Assembly: GCF_000002425.4 (NCBI RefSeq)
Contig: NC_037262.1
Location: 5,488,623 to 5,552,622 of the forward strand
DNA: 64,000 nt
Direction: 5' to 3'
DNA from: Physcomitrium patens
Lineage: Eukaryota; Streptophyta; Bryopsida; Funariales; Funariaceae
Positions within the stretch are counted from its first letter, which is position 1; every line of letters begins with the position of its first letter. The notes under the pieces are model-generated. The model searched no databases, was not told the DNA's origin, and saw nothing but the letters and a program-made list of their open reading frames with translations. Shown here in pieces: positions 1 to 12,692 of the stretch. The translations under genes were made by a program, and so were the position numbers.

Positions 1-2712
1 TTTTTTTGTATAAAAATACCTTCAAAAAGTCGACACAATACAAGATTGGTGCAAAAATAAACTCTTTTTTTAATACATCAAATGATACTTTTGCTTCTTT
101 ATTCCACTCAAGTTTGTCTTTATAAGTCAAATGTATAAGTAGAGCTGTAACTTGAAAAGAGTTCTTGATGAAGATTTGGTAGTAATTTACAAAGCCTAAA
201 AAATATTATATATTTTATATTGTTCTTAAAATCTTCTAATCTATGATAATTTAGATCTTCTTAGAATCTATCATAAGGCCTTTGTTGGAAATGATGTATC
301 CTAAAAAGTCAACTTGAGTAGTGTAGAATATACACTTTTCTAACTTGGCATATAATCTTGCATCTCTAAGTTTTTGTAATACATGATAAATATAAAATTC
401 GTATTCTTCTCTCTTCTTAAAATAGATTAGAATATTATCTAAATAGTAAAAAATAAAATCATCTAAAAACTCATAAAAAATATTATTCATAAGATATTGA
501 AAAGTAACTGATGCATTTGTGAGTCCAAAAGGCATGACATTATAATCAAAATATCTATACCTAGTTCAAAAAGTAGTCTTCTATTCATCTCTTTCTTTGA
601 TACAAACTAAGTGGTATGCTCCTCATAGATCTATTTTGGTATAGATCTTTGCTTGATTGAGTTGGTCAAGCAGTCCTAAAATCAAAAGCAAAGGATACCT
701 ATTTTTGATGGTGATCTTATTGAGCCTTCAATAATCTACACACATCCATAGAGATCCATCTTTTTTCTTCACAAATAAGATAAGAGCCCTAATTGGAGAT
801 TTAGAATGGAGTATGAGATTCTTTGCCAAGTTTTCATCAATGTGTTCTTTTAATGCAGCCAATTCATTCTACGACAAGCTATAGATTGGTCCGAATAGTG
901 GTTGAGCTCCTTCTTGTAAATTAATTGAATAATCATAATGTCAATATTCTAAAAGAATATCTGCATTCTTCTTTTCAAAAACATCTAAGAATTCTTTATA
1001 TTGGCTAGGAATACCACTTGATATTTTTTTACCATCAAAAATGGGCATAGCATATGTAACAAAAGATGTTCCTTCTTTTGTAGCATACATGAAAGCTCTC
1101 GCACCTACGAGTAAAGTTTTGGAAGTATTAGACTTTTATATTTCTATTTTTCTAACTCGACCTTGGATTATACTACCAAAAAGTTAAGGTTACAAAAAAT
1201 CCAATCTATTTGAGAGTTATATTTTTTTAGTGACAATAATCTTAGAATAACCGGATTAGAGGGAGATCTTATTACATTAAATACTACCATGTTGTTATGA
1301 TCTTTAATCTAAAGGAACAGTCTTATGATCTTTAATCTATAATCTTAGATTACATCTAAAGAAATAGTCTCATGGATAACATTTTGAGAAGATAATGAAT
1401 GACCATCTATGACTTCTACATATACGGATTTAGTTTTCTTGATTAAAAGTATTTTTTTATTTTTGACAAAATCTTCATTTGTAAAATATGCTAAGGCTCT
1501 TGAATCTAATAAGGCAAAGACTTTGTATTTTTTAGGTCCTAAATAGGCATCTATTATGAAACAAGGTGAAGAATCTAAGGAGAGAATACAATCTTTACTA
1601 AGTATTGCACATGATTCCAGCCGCACGATCCCTATTGTAATTGAGAAAACTTGTTTTCTGACAGATTATCTTTTTTGGTAATTGTGCTCCTTATTTTATA
1701 ATTGCATTGCTTCTTTGGACAATGTTGAGCAGTGTACTTAGCTTCTCCATAATATAAACACATACCCTCTTGACGAAGTCAAGTTTTTTTCTACTCTATA
1801 AGAGGTTTAAAACGTATTGTATCAATTTATATTAGTTCCAGCCTTAATGAATATGTTTGAGAATCTTTGGAGCTACTGCTATTACTTAACTTATTCATCT
1901 CAAGTCAAGTCTTTATTCTTGATGCCTTTCAAATAATTGATTGTCGGATGCAATGGCTTGTGTAATAAATTATTCTAAAGATTCTACTTTTGGTATTATT
2001 AATAATAAATGTTTGATACTATCTTTCAATCTATATCAAAATTGATTGATAAGTGCTTTGTCATTCCAGTGCATATCACAAGCGAGGTTTTGGAATTCAG
2101 TAGCATATATGGTGGTTGACCGTGATCCTTATTGTAAAGAAAAGAATTTGGTCTCTACTACACTTTCTCGAACAATTTCTCCAAATGTGGCCATAAATAC
2201 TTCTAGGAATGAATTCAAATCATAAAGGAGTCATGAATATTTTTTCATTAAAGGTGCAAATCAAGAGAGAGCACTTCTTAATAGAAATGCATATATGAAT
2301 CTGACTTGAATAAATCCATTGGAATATTAGAAAAGATGCAACCTTATATAGAGCTTGACTTGTTGCAAAAATCCTCAAAATTTTGATCTTGTTCTATCAA
2401 ACTTCTCAGGCATACTAATCCTTGCTCTTGTTATACTTGTAGAAGTATAACTCCTTAGATTTGGTTGTGAGGTTAAACTACTTGCTTCCTTTAACTGCAC
2501 AATTTTTTGTTGTAGACTCTAGACTTCTTTCATAGGTATAGGTATATAGTATTTCCATGAATCACATTGGAAATATATAAGATTTTTATTCTTAGGGTGC
2601 TGACAAGTTCATGAAGATTTGTAATAGTTACAAATCTATTTTCACTTCGATTAAAAATATCATACATAATCTTTTCTTCTATAGATAATTCAAACAAATT
2701 TCAAAAGTTAAA

Positions 2713-2839
2713 TTAGAGGAGGGTAATCTGCAACCTCTAATAAAAATTTCCACAAAGATGGATAATCTACTCTCTTTAAGGAAAAGATCGGTATTAGAAA
2801 AGAAGATTTTTTATTTAAAGGTTGGTAGTCTGCAACCTT
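2713..2839 (-). promoter_or_regulatory. Two leader hairpin modules of CV1-A
   Basis: Two short hairpins lie between the LTR and gag. One has stems TTAGAGG/CCTCTAA (2713-2719 with 2734-2740); the other has AAGGTT/AACCTT (2818-2823 with 2834-2839). Both display a GCAGAYTACC loop on the element strand. They correspond to the hairpins at 47100-47128 in CV1-I and at 24019-24156 in CV2-D, so this looks like a conserved RNA module in the leader. A role in packaging, dimerisation or translation is inference. Confidence 0.6.
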
Positions 2840-2919
2840 CAAAATACAACAAAATAAGTAGAATAATCCACTCACTTCTAAAACAAGATAGAAATAGTAA
2901 ATTAGCACTCTTATCAAAC

Positions 2920-3470
2920 TGTCAAGAACATAAATCTTGAAGAAAGGAAATTTTCAATATACTCTTGTATCACTAAAAAAAACTAGAAAGTCACTCAAGA
3001 GGTGATGTAATATTTAATTAGAATGGCTATTGCCAAAAAACAAGAGGACTAGAAATTCTTGAAATAAGACTAAGGACTAGAAAGGCGTTGACAAGAATGA
3101 AGAAAGCTTCATTCTTGCCTCCATATATACTCTTAACTAGGAGCTACATGGTGATGTCCTATAGGACCTCTAAAACATGTTGACTTTGCTAGCCACATGA
3201 CTTAACTTACAAGGCAAGATATCTATGTATGCGCCACATGGTTAGCTTGTTCTACAAGCTATTATGCAGAGTTAACTTGTTCTACAAGCTACCAATACGT
3301 GGTTAACTTGGTAGCTAAGTTTTTGACCTACAAATACATCTAAAGTCAAAACCACATCTATGAAGCTTCTAAGAAGCTTCACTATAAGACTTTATGAAAT
3401 TAATTTATATTTATCTACTTCTATTGAATTATATAAGTAATTATTGAAGCAAATGTATATGTCCATGATA
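2920..3470 (-). repeat. 5' LTR of CV1-A
   Basis: On the minus strand it begins with a decayed form of TGTCATGGACATATAC and ends TTCTTGACA, about 551 bp, matching the other CV1 LTRs along its length (GAAGCTTC palindrome, TATATA box, GCCATTCTA block). The inverted repeat just downstream of the TATA box is kept (about 3090-3120). Both ends are visible, but no target duplication can be tested because the partner end lies outside the window. Confidence 0.9.
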
Positions 3471-5880
3471 CCCACCTACAAATGATACATGCTAAAGTAT
3501 CCCTTTAACATGACATAAGAAGAATAGTAAGTAAAGAAATAAGGTGCTATTATGGGGTTGCCAAAATTATGAAGGATGTAGTAAATTAGAAGGATATTTA
3601 AAGGTAAAAAAAAAATATAATCAAATAGCCAAGAATTAGCATAATACTTAATTGATTTCATTCAATAATAACTTAAGTTAAGATAATATTTCGTCAAAAG
3701 CCATGTAATTTTGACTAAGTAATATATATTTTTTTTTTTTAATCATCATATATACTATGTTTGATCTTGTAGGATCTTATTGCATGCTTGTTGGTAATCC
3801 CAAAAACCTAAGTAACATACTTTGACTTACAAACCTTTTTTTAAGCGTATTAAATTAAGAACTTATTAAGATTATGACTATTTATATTTAATAATTATTT
3901 CAAATCTTCTAATTCTCTACCTTCTATTGAATATAGTTCTTCCAACCTTTATAATAGATATTTCACTAATTCATAATTTTGAGCATGATCTTGTTTATTT
4001 GCAAGGATTAATCTTTTATGTTGTTATTTTTTATCACCTTTAATTTCATCATGGATTATTAATAATCAACCTATAATAATTAGAATATCAATAAGCATTG
4101 AATTTGAAATTATTAATTTTATTATTTCTTAAACCTCTTTGAATATAAACCTATTTATTATGCCTTCAATAGTAACCTTAACACCAAAATATAAATTATA
4201 TAAATATGACATTATTTTAATAACTACAAATATAGCCAATTAAGTCTTACTTATTCTTTTGGTAAGTATTTAGAATGTCACTTTTGATGATATCTTGCTT
4301 AATAGAGGATTAAATTTAAATTGCATCATCAAAAAAATAAGTGATATGAAAAGATATAAATAATATATTATCAAAAAAATTCTAACAGATTGTATGTATG
4401 TATGTAAGTATGTAATTGCATATTTTGATATATAATTGTAGGTAGAATTTGTTTTAATATAAGAATAAGTTCAAATTTTTATTATTATATATATATAAAT
4501 TTTAATAATGAGATATTATAGATTTTTATCAAAAAATAAAATCATAATTTTTATATATTCAAAATATTACTTTTATTAAATTTTAATAATTCAATTTTAA
4601 AAAAAATTATGATATTTTCTGAATTAAGATATGAAAGTTTTAGAAATCAATCTATTACAATAAAAATGTAAATATTTTATTTTTATTTCAATAATTTATT
4701 TTTTATTTGAATAAAATTTTAGACTTTATTTTTTTTTAATATGTGAATGTCTTGTAAGCAAAAAATTTGTTTTTTTGAACATGCTTAACAAAAAAAATAT
4801 ATAAATTTTAGAAATTTTATCTTAAAAGAAAATTCAAAAATATAATCAATTACTTTTTCAGGAGAAGTTATATCTTTATAAAGCTTAAATATTTTCTTCA
4901 AATTATAAATTTGATTATTTATTTATAAAAATATTAATACACATATTCAAATACAATTTTAAATATTAATTAATATTTAATTAAAAAATTATTGTCAAAT
5001 AATAATTAGTTAAGAAATTAACTTTTTTTATAGAATGATTAATTTGAAATCAACACTCTTTATTATTTTTCATTTTTATTTATTAAAAGACTTGGATTAT
5101 TCTGATATTAGATGTATATGTATATATATATATATATATATATTTCTTCTTAAGATAGAAAGATATAATAAATTATTAGAAATAATAAAAAACATAATAT
5201 TTTTTTACTTTAAAATAAAAAATTAATTTATAGAATTTTAATATTTTATTTGTTTATAAATATAGATATATTTGAAGAATCTTAAATTTTTTAATAAATT
5301 TGTTTAAAACTTATATTATTTAAAATCTATACAGATTAAATTCGATTTTGAAAATATATTAATTAAGTATATTAAAAAATTAACAAAGCATGGTTTTATT
5401 TATGAATTTTAAAATATATATTATATTATTAAAAATATTATGAATATTCTTGCATAATGTAATCGAAAAAATAAATTTTTATATATTTATATTTCTAATA
5501 TTTTTATGGAAACCATTAAAGAATCTTTAAAATAATTTAACTCCTAATGAAGAAATACAACAAGACTTTTCCTAAACTTTTAGATTTATACAATAATTAT
5601 CAAAATATTATGAAATAAAATCGTTTTAATTTGAACATACTTTTAACAACTTAGATATTATCTTAAAAAATTGAATAATAGAAAAGGATTATATTTGTTA
5701 TTTAAAATATAATAGATTAAAATTTATCTTTAAAAATAGAAGTCTATTTCTTTTTTCTATAATGCCTATAATCTTTTCTTCTTCTTTTTAATTTTAAAAT
5801 AAGCTCTTGGATAAAAAAAACTCATTCTCAAAGAAAAAAGTTTTAAAAAAGTGAAAGTTAAAGCCATTAGGAAGAAAAGT
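3471..5880. other. AT-rich spacer, nothing recognised
   Basis: Very AT-rich sequence with short simple repeats (TATG-type near 4390, a TA run at 5121-5143). Open frames here are short and of low complexity. I see no gene, LTR or RNA. Confidence 0.7.
5121..5143. repeat. TA microsatellite
   Basis: Uninterrupted TA run. Confidence 0.9.
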
Positions 5881-6240
5881 TTGGACATCATGTATGAAGT
5901 GCCTCTCTTGTCGTCTTCCTCCCCTTCGTCATCTTTGTTTTTGTTGCCTAGTGTTGTGTTGTGAGAGAGAGAGTCTTTTTCAATTACAGGAGCTTGGTGA
6001 GCCTTGGAATGCACAAGCGCAACCCCATAAGGAGGAATACAGGCTCAAATCTGAACTGACTTCTAGCATCAGGGGCTTCATGTCCTATCAATTTCCATCC
6101 ACACAGATACAGCACAGATTCACCATCGTCACCATAGTGTGAGTTATGAAGAAGCTAAGAATCGTAGAAATTGAAGAGGGTGAAGATGAGGGATAGAAAT
6201 GATGAATGGAATATAGACATGCCGGCTGTAGAAAACCTTC
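5881..6240. other. GC-richer pocket, unrecognised
   Basis: A 360-bp island clearly richer in G and C than the flanks. It holds a plus-strand open frame (5894-6142, 82 codons, ATG start) with protein-like composition in its second half (for example EPWNAQAQPHKEEYRLK) and an overlapping minus-strand frame. I recognise no family. It may be an exon fragment or part of an old insertion. Confidence 0.3.
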
Positions 6241-6506
6241 ACATTTATAAAGTGTAATTTAATTTCTATTCTTATGTTATTTGTAATTCCACTTTAATGT
6301 ATACATCATGTATTTTTTTTTGCAAGAAATGTTATTAAACTATGTGACATTTTGTGTTCTACAAGCTTGACTGAGTTGATTTGTTTGATTCTTGTATCTT
6401 GATAAGTCCACCATTCTTGCCATTTGACATCATACAATCTGAAATTCAAGGTTGTATATCATTGTTGAAATTCATCACAAGCTAATGCACTTGCTTTGGT
6501 CATGTA

Positions 6507-6661
6507 TGTCAAAATATCTCGCATAGGATCATAGGATATTGAACCCAATGGTCATGTGTCAAAATATCTCGCTTAGGGTCATAGGGTATTGAACCCAATA
6601 ACAAAGTGATTAATCTGTTCATCAATGGTCTCTGTGCATCCAGTCATTAGATTGAGTATAT
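6507..6661 (+). repeat. Copia LTR fragment, left part
   Basis: Matches the 3' LTR of copia J at 57133 onward (TGTCAAAATATCTCGC, ...GTATTGAAC, ...GTGCATCCAGTCATTAGA). The first 50 bp are tandemly duplicated (6507-6556 and 6557 onward). The LTR is interrupted at about 6661 and resumes at about 8279. Confidence 0.8.
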
Positions 6662-8278
6662 TATTAGCAAAATCAACCAACCTTAATTGCATTTGGTAGT
6701 GTAGTGGAGTAACTTCACTCACATAAGGTTAGATGTCTTCTATTCCTTAATCATTATTTATCTATGGTTTTATTTTATCAAAAAATTTATGTATTTTCTT
6801 ATTTATTTTATTTTATTTATTTATATAAGTTATTTATTTATATATTTATTTAAAAAAATTAAATTTTAATTTTTTTTTAATTTATTATTTTATTATTATT
6901 ATAATTTATATATATTTTATTTTACTTTATTTTATTTTAGTTTTTTAATTATTTAATTATTTATTATTATTATATATATTATTTTAATTAATTATTTATT
7001 TAAGCTTTCAATAATCAACTCATGAGAGTTTTTACACTCATTACTTTCTTCAGCAAAGAACAACCATATTAAAACATTAATCATAACACCACCATTGCTT
7101 ATTATCACACAAAAATATATACAAGAATCTTTTCAAACTTGTTGTCTGACTACTACTAGAAATCATCTATCATCTTACAACAACATAACAAATCATGCCC
7201 AATCTACCATGGTTATCAACTTCCAAGCCATGTCATCCCTTGTCGCTATTACATTGTCTCTATGTCCCTCCAACACCACTGTTCTAATTTCCTTTGATAG
7301 AAATGCCTTCACCTCACTACCTCTACTAAAAATAGCTACACATCTTTGATTTGTCAATACCAATCTATTGCAGCACAACTATTGCTTCTCTTTTAGTCAA
7401 CTAGAGATCTTTTAAAATTGGCATCTCTTCTTCCTCCTAATTGACAATCTTCTCTACTGATTTAGATCTATTTCTATACGTACAATCAATGACTTCTTTT
7501 TGTCATAAATCTCAACTTTTTTTTTAGATTCTCCTATTCACTTTCTAAAAATAAATCATAATTTGATCTTTTATATAGCTTTAATATAAATTACTATCTT
7601 CTTCTCCAATCTCTACTTTTCTTCTTAAGCATGAAATTTTCTAAGTAGCGTACATGTCCCCCCTAGATCTGCTACTACTTGACTTCCTCATCTATTGCAT
7701 ATCACCCTTCTGTTGCCTCGCCTTGCTACCCTCATTAATTTTGCTGCATTCAAATTTTGGCATTCCATACCTTGCCTGCCCTATATTATTGATATAACTT
7801 GTCCGGAACCATCTAGATTGAAACTTGCGCAACTCAGATTGGTCCAACAAAGTATGTCATTGATCTCTGGATTTTATTTATTTTTTATTTTTTTATTTTT
7901 TAAGTCTCCAATATACCTTTAAGAAAGATTATTACGGGCCCTTTTAGAATTCTTTCTTACTCTATTCTTTCTTAGAAATAGTATATTAAAAAAATTACTA
8001 TTATTGATATATTTATTTAATTCTAAAGGTTCAAATAATATATTTTCTATCATTAATCTCTTTTTTCACCGCTTTACTAACATGACACTATTATTCCTAT
8101 TTAATCTAATTTTTTAATTATAATTTTTTTACCCACTATTATAATTGAACTCAATTCTTAATACTTAAATGAGACTTTTCTTCAATACTTTATCTTATTT
8201 AACTAGATACAAACTTCTTTCTTTTTAATTCCATTGATTTATTTTAACTACATTGTGAGTCATAAAATTTGGCTCACA
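6662..8278. mobile_element. Unclassified 1.6-kb insertion in a copia LTR
   Basis: This stretch separates two halves of one copia LTR, so it is an insertion by comparison with the uninterrupted LTR at 57 kb. A possible TATAT duplication lies at both borders, but the site is TA-rich so this is weak evidence. The interior holds a low-complexity AT block (about 6770-7010) followed by less extreme sequence with short open frames (7095-7349 and 7695-7922) that I cannot assign. Its termini do not match the N family. Confidence 0.45.
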
Positions 8279-8328
8279 TATATATAGAGAGCCTAAGCAT
8301 TATGAAATATAATCTCTTCTTAATTTAT
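8279..8328 (+). repeat. Copia LTR fragment, right part
   Basis: Continuation of the copia LTR (TATATATAGAG, GCATTATGAAATATAATC) corresponding to about 57230-57280. It ends where the CV1-B LTR starts. Confidence 0.75.
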
Positions 8329-10485
8329 TGTCACTAACATATACATACAAACCAATAATTACCTATATGATTATATAAAAGTACATAAAAATAGATTAAT
8401 TCTTTAATATCCTCTATAGAAGCTTCTTAGAAGCTTTATAGACACTGCTTTGACTTTATAGGTGTTTATAATTGACTTTTTAGATTAGAAACGTCATCAA
8501 CAAATTGGCCATGTACGACTCATATTGGTAGCTTGAAGAATAAGCTAACTATGTGGCCTACACGTTGTCGTGTTGTAATTTATTTATAGTGTAAAAATAA
8601 TGGTTATTATATTGATGTTATTTAATAATGACCCTAGAAAATAATGAATTATTTTTTATAGAATTTCATGGTTTATAGAAATCTTAAATAACTTGTGTAA
8701 GTTTTATAAATAAAAGTAGAAGTATTAGGATTATTTAATATGAAAGATGTAGAAAGATGTAGAAAGATATGGATGTTGATATTATAGTATTAAGGCCTTA
8801 GGCCATCTACATGGATAGATAAGGCAAGGATAAGAAGATCTTCACTCTCATTGGCTATAGGTCATGACCAATGAGTTTCAAGGGATTGTCCAAGAGAAAA
8901 CCGAAGGGGAAGCCACTTCTTTGGAGGCATTCGAGGATTTAGAGGGGAGATTCAGAAAGCTTGTGTTTTGGGCTATAATTTTGGTGTATAAAGTTTGTTA
9001 TTTGAATTTTTTATGAAGAAGTTAAAGTTGTTTGAAGTTAGGATATGAATTGTTTACCAATTGTCACTCTTTTAAGCATACAGAAAGTTGTAGAAGGTTT
9101 TTCTAAAAAACAAAAGATGTCGTTGAAAAGCTGGTTTGAAGAAATATAATTTTTGTATAAGAATTGTTAACTTTGAGTTTGAAATGAGAGAGTTATGACT
9201 ATTTAAAGTCTAGATGTGAAAGTTGTACCTAGTGTCACACTTTCAAGTAAACAAAGAGTTGTAGAAAGGCATTTAATAATTGGAAGGTGGAATTGGAAAG
9301 CTGACTTGAAGGGCTTTAAGCATTATGCAAGATTTGGTAAAATCAGATCTAAAGTGAGGAAGAAATGGTTGGTCGAAGTCAAAGCTTACAAATTAAGGTA
9401 GTAAGTGAGCTGAATTGTTGATGGCTATGTTTTGAGCCATTTTTTTTGAGCATTTTTTAATGAATTTTGGCTCAAACTTACTAAAGGTGTAGTTATAATA
9501 TTAAAAAGCTATACCAAAAAAAATTCATGTCATTTGAGTGTTGGATTTGTAAGAAATCACAAAATCAGTACATAGGTATTTGTAAGTCTACATGTAAAGG
9601 CCATGCTACTAAAATTGTGTTATCTAGAATTTTGTAAAGAATCAATGGTTGAAAATTGGATATAAAAGATTTAAAGGTACTGCCTTATTTTTCAAATAAC
9701 TTGAGCTCAATCTAACGGTTGGATTGAGAATTATCAAAATTTAAGTTCAGTACATCAAAGGGATTCGGTATTGAAGGAATTTTGGTATTACAAGGATTTT
9801 ACTACTACAAAAAGGATTTTGGAAATTACAAATTTTTTTGTAAATTACTGATTGATTTTACTATTAGTAGAGGTTGAGTAATTATTATTTATTACTATAA
9901 TTTTTACTATTATTAGAGGTCAAGTCATTATTATTTATTACTATAACTTTTACTATTATTAGAGATATAATAATTATTATTTATTTTTGTAACTTTTACT
10001 ATTACTAGAGGCTTGGCATTTGATGTTTATTGCTATTATGTTTAATATTATGGAAAGGAATAAAAAAAAAATTATAAATAATTTTGGAATATTTTTCATC
10101 TTATAATTAATTGAAAATTTAGTGTCATCCAAAAGTCTAGTGTTTTTTCAAGGTAAGCTCTCTTTTCCTTGACAACGTAGAAAATTTGCCTTTTAAGCTA
10201 AAGCATGCATCTTACAAAGTCAACACATATTACAGGTCCTATAGAACATCACCACTTAGCTCCTAGTTAGATAGTATATATAGAAACAAGAGTAAAGCCT
10301 TCTTTACTTTTGTCAATTCCTTTCTTGCTTCTAGTCTAGATTTAAGAGTCTCTAGTTTCTTTGTCTTTTGACAATAGCCATTCTAGTTTCTTTTTAATAT
10401 ACATACTACTTTATTGCTATTTTTTTACTTTTCTGTTAATATATACTTTTCAAGTTTATACATCTTCTAGTTCATGTCCTTGATA
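8329..10485 (+). repeat. 5' LTR of CV1-B, split by N1
   Basis: LTR sequence occupies 8329-8565 and 10179-10485; N1 and one copy of its ACGT duplication lie between. It begins TGTCACTAACATATAC and ends TTCATGTCCTTGATA. The TATA box (about 10274-10281), the following inverted repeat and the predicted RNA start near 10306 are still visible. Confidence 0.88.
8566..10174 (+). mobile_element. N1: 1.6-kb N-family insertion
   Basis: Starts TGTCGTGTTGTAAT and ends TTCCTTGACA, flanked by perfect ACGT duplications (8562-8565 and 10175-10178). The uninterrupted site is visible in the CV1-I LTRs as CACACGTAGAAA. The interior is AT-rich and has no convincing coding sequence. It shares extended similarity with N2 (around 8840-9400 versus 13010-13460) and with the reverse complement of N6. 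Either a solo LTR or a non-autonomous DNA transposon. Confidence 0.85.
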
Positions 10486-10697
10486 GATTGATAAGAATAT
10501 AATTACAGTATTAGAACTTTGTCTTCTCTTAATTGAAAGTAGAGTACCTATTTTTTTTGATAAGACATAAGTATATTAGAAGTTGTAGATTACCCTCTTT
10601 TAAACTAATTTTTTTCTTAGTATCTTCTTTGTTTTCAAGTCTTCTTTTCTACTTATCTTGAAAAATATTAAACATTTATTTTTTAAATATTATTATA
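10486..10697 (+). promoter_or_regulatory. CV1-B leader with priming site
   Basis: GATTGATAAGAAT directly after the LTR is complementary, allowing wobble, to the predicted RNA start near 10306. A decayed hairpin module follows (about 10580-10610, TAGAAGTTGTAGATTACC). Confidence 0.55.
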
Positions 10698-12116
10698 GCA
10701 GAGCTTATTGAAATGAAAAGTGCAATGATATAAATGCAAGAACAATCTAGGAAGTTAATACTTGCCATGCATGACCTCAAATTACCACTACAAGGAGCAA
10801 CAATAATGGCAAGAAGTAAAGATATAGATATGATTAGAGCTGCTTCAATATCTGCATCCAATCATGTTTCTTTTTTTACAGTGGAATATCCTTTTGGTAC
10901 TAGAGAACTAAGAATTGTTGTACTTAAGAAGTTTGATGGCTCAAGATCCAAATTTCAAAGATTTATCAATTAAGTATAACTTGTAATTAAACTTCAACTC
11001 CAAAGCTATCCAACTCCAACATCACAAGTTAGATTCATTGATACACTTCTTTCAGGTTCAACACTATTATAGTTTTCATCTTTTTTTGAATGATGAGATT
11101 CAATATTGAATAATTTGGAGGTTTTTTTAGCAAAATTTTTGATCCGTGTGTAAAGAACATAATACAACTCGTGTTGCAACCAACAAGATCCGTATTTTAT
11201 GACAAGGTAATTGATTTATAATATTATGTGCTTCATAATTTTAATAACTTGTAATTAATATCAAGTGAGATGATGCTGCACTTATTAGCCACTTTTTCTA
11301 TGGATTATAATATGAGGTTAAGAAATTGATGCTCAACTTATTTAATCGTCAAACATTGAGTCAAACAATTGACTTTGTTGTGAAGTATAAGAATCAACTT
11401 TTTGAATTTTAATATGAGAGTTAAACAAGTGGGCCTCAATGTTACTATAATTCAATAGCAACTCCAAGGCCTCTTCAACACATACATTCAAAAGTAGAAA
11501 ATATACAAATTGATGCAATATGTTTCAAACTTCTTAGTGAACAAAAAAAGACACGTTGCCATCAAAAAAGAATTATGCTTATATTGTGGAGAATCTAAAG
11601 ATATTTTTCAACATTATTTAAAGAAGTGACATAATTATAAAATAAAAAGTATAAATGTCAAAGAAGATAATATATCAAAAAATAAGTTTGTCGAGCTATA
11701 ATAAGAACCGTGTGACTAGAACCTTGTATAATATCTAATAAAGGTCTTATTCTCTCCTTAGAATCTTTTCTTTATTTTATATTAAATATTATTTTTGGAC
11801 CTATATATTACAAAGCCTCTACCTTATTAGATTCAAGAGCCTCAACATGTTTCTTAAATGAAGAATTTGCTAAAAGACTTAGCATATTTTTAGTAAGGAA
11901 AACTAAATTTGTTCACATAGAAAACATAGATGGTCATTTATTATTTTTTAGAGATGTTACTTACAAAATCCTTCCTATAGAAATAATAACCAATAGTCAT
12001 AATAACTTTGTAGTATTTAATATCATTAGATCTCCTTCTAATCCAATTATTTTAGACTTATCATGGTTAAAAAAATACAACCCTTGAGTAGATTGAATTT
12101 CTCGTAATCTTGACTT
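10690..12116 (+). pseudogene. CV1-B gag and protease relic
   Basis: Matches CV1-I gag and protease by nucleotide alignment: an N-terminal stretch like AELIEMKSAM, the retrotransposon gag core, a zinc-knuckle region near 11580-11630, then a protease-like stretch (DSRASTCFLN type) near 11830. Decayed, with many breaks. Confidence 0.75.
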
Positions 12117-12618
12117 CTTAGATTACGTCATTTCAAACAATACACTTATGATGGATCTTAAGAAAGTTCAAACTATTATAATTCAAAGATCCAAAAAACG
12201 GTCCGAGATATCCAACATTTTTAGGATTTGCCAACTACTATTGCATCTTCATCAAGGACTTTTCTTGAATTGCAACTCTACTTACATGTTTGACTTATAA
12301 AGACAAACTTCAATAGAATCAAGAAGCAGAAGTAGAATTTAAAGCTTTAAAGATAGCCTTTGTTTTTACACCAATCTTATATTGCATTGACTTTTTTAAG
12401 GCATTCTTTATAGAAACAAATTTATCGAACTTTGCTTTAGATGTTATACTATCAAAAATGGAAATAGATGATAAACTTCACTTAGTAGCTTTTCATTCTA
12501 GAAAATTTTTAGCAGCCGAGATTAACTATGATATCCATGATAAAGAACTTCTTATAATTATAGATTCTTTTCAAAAATGGCATCATTATCTAAAAGATGC
12601 TTCCAATTTAGTCACTAT
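12117..12618 (+). pseudogene. CV1-B RT end and RNase H relic
   Basis: Carries the end of the RT region and RNase H motifs (INYDIHDKELLIII near 12515-12560). Most of the RT is not present in this copy. Interrupted at its 3' side by N2. Confidence 0.75.
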
Positions 12619-12646
12619 TATCATATTGTAGTTTGACTGCCATGTA

Positions 12647-12692
<46 letters not shown>

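Larger units (their letters stand above)
1..3470 (-). mobile_element. CV1-A: Ty3/gypsy chromovirus fossil, cut by window edge
   Basis: Read on the minus strand from 3470 downward, the parts run in order: 5' LTR (3470-2920), untranslated leader, gag-like sequence (about 2700-1640), protease-like sequence (about 1630-1345), reverse transcriptase (about 1000-240) and the start of RNase H at the left edge. The RT is recognisable from an MPFGLTN stretch near 520 and a YLDD-type catalytic stretch near 430. Its nucleotide sequence matches the near-whole copy CV1-I at 46-53 kb throughout. This is an old copy with many breaks and strong AT drift. Integrase, chromodomain and the other LTR would lie left of the window. 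Confidence 0.88.

Noticed and set aside
5035-5226. Small open frame in AT-rich DNA
   Set aside because: Low-complexity composition driven by a TA microsatellite; no support as a gene.
8566-10174. N elements as solo LTRs of CV1 or CV2
   Set aside because: Their ends and interiors do not match either LTR family, and their duplications are 4 bp rather than the 5 bp seen for CV1 and CV2.
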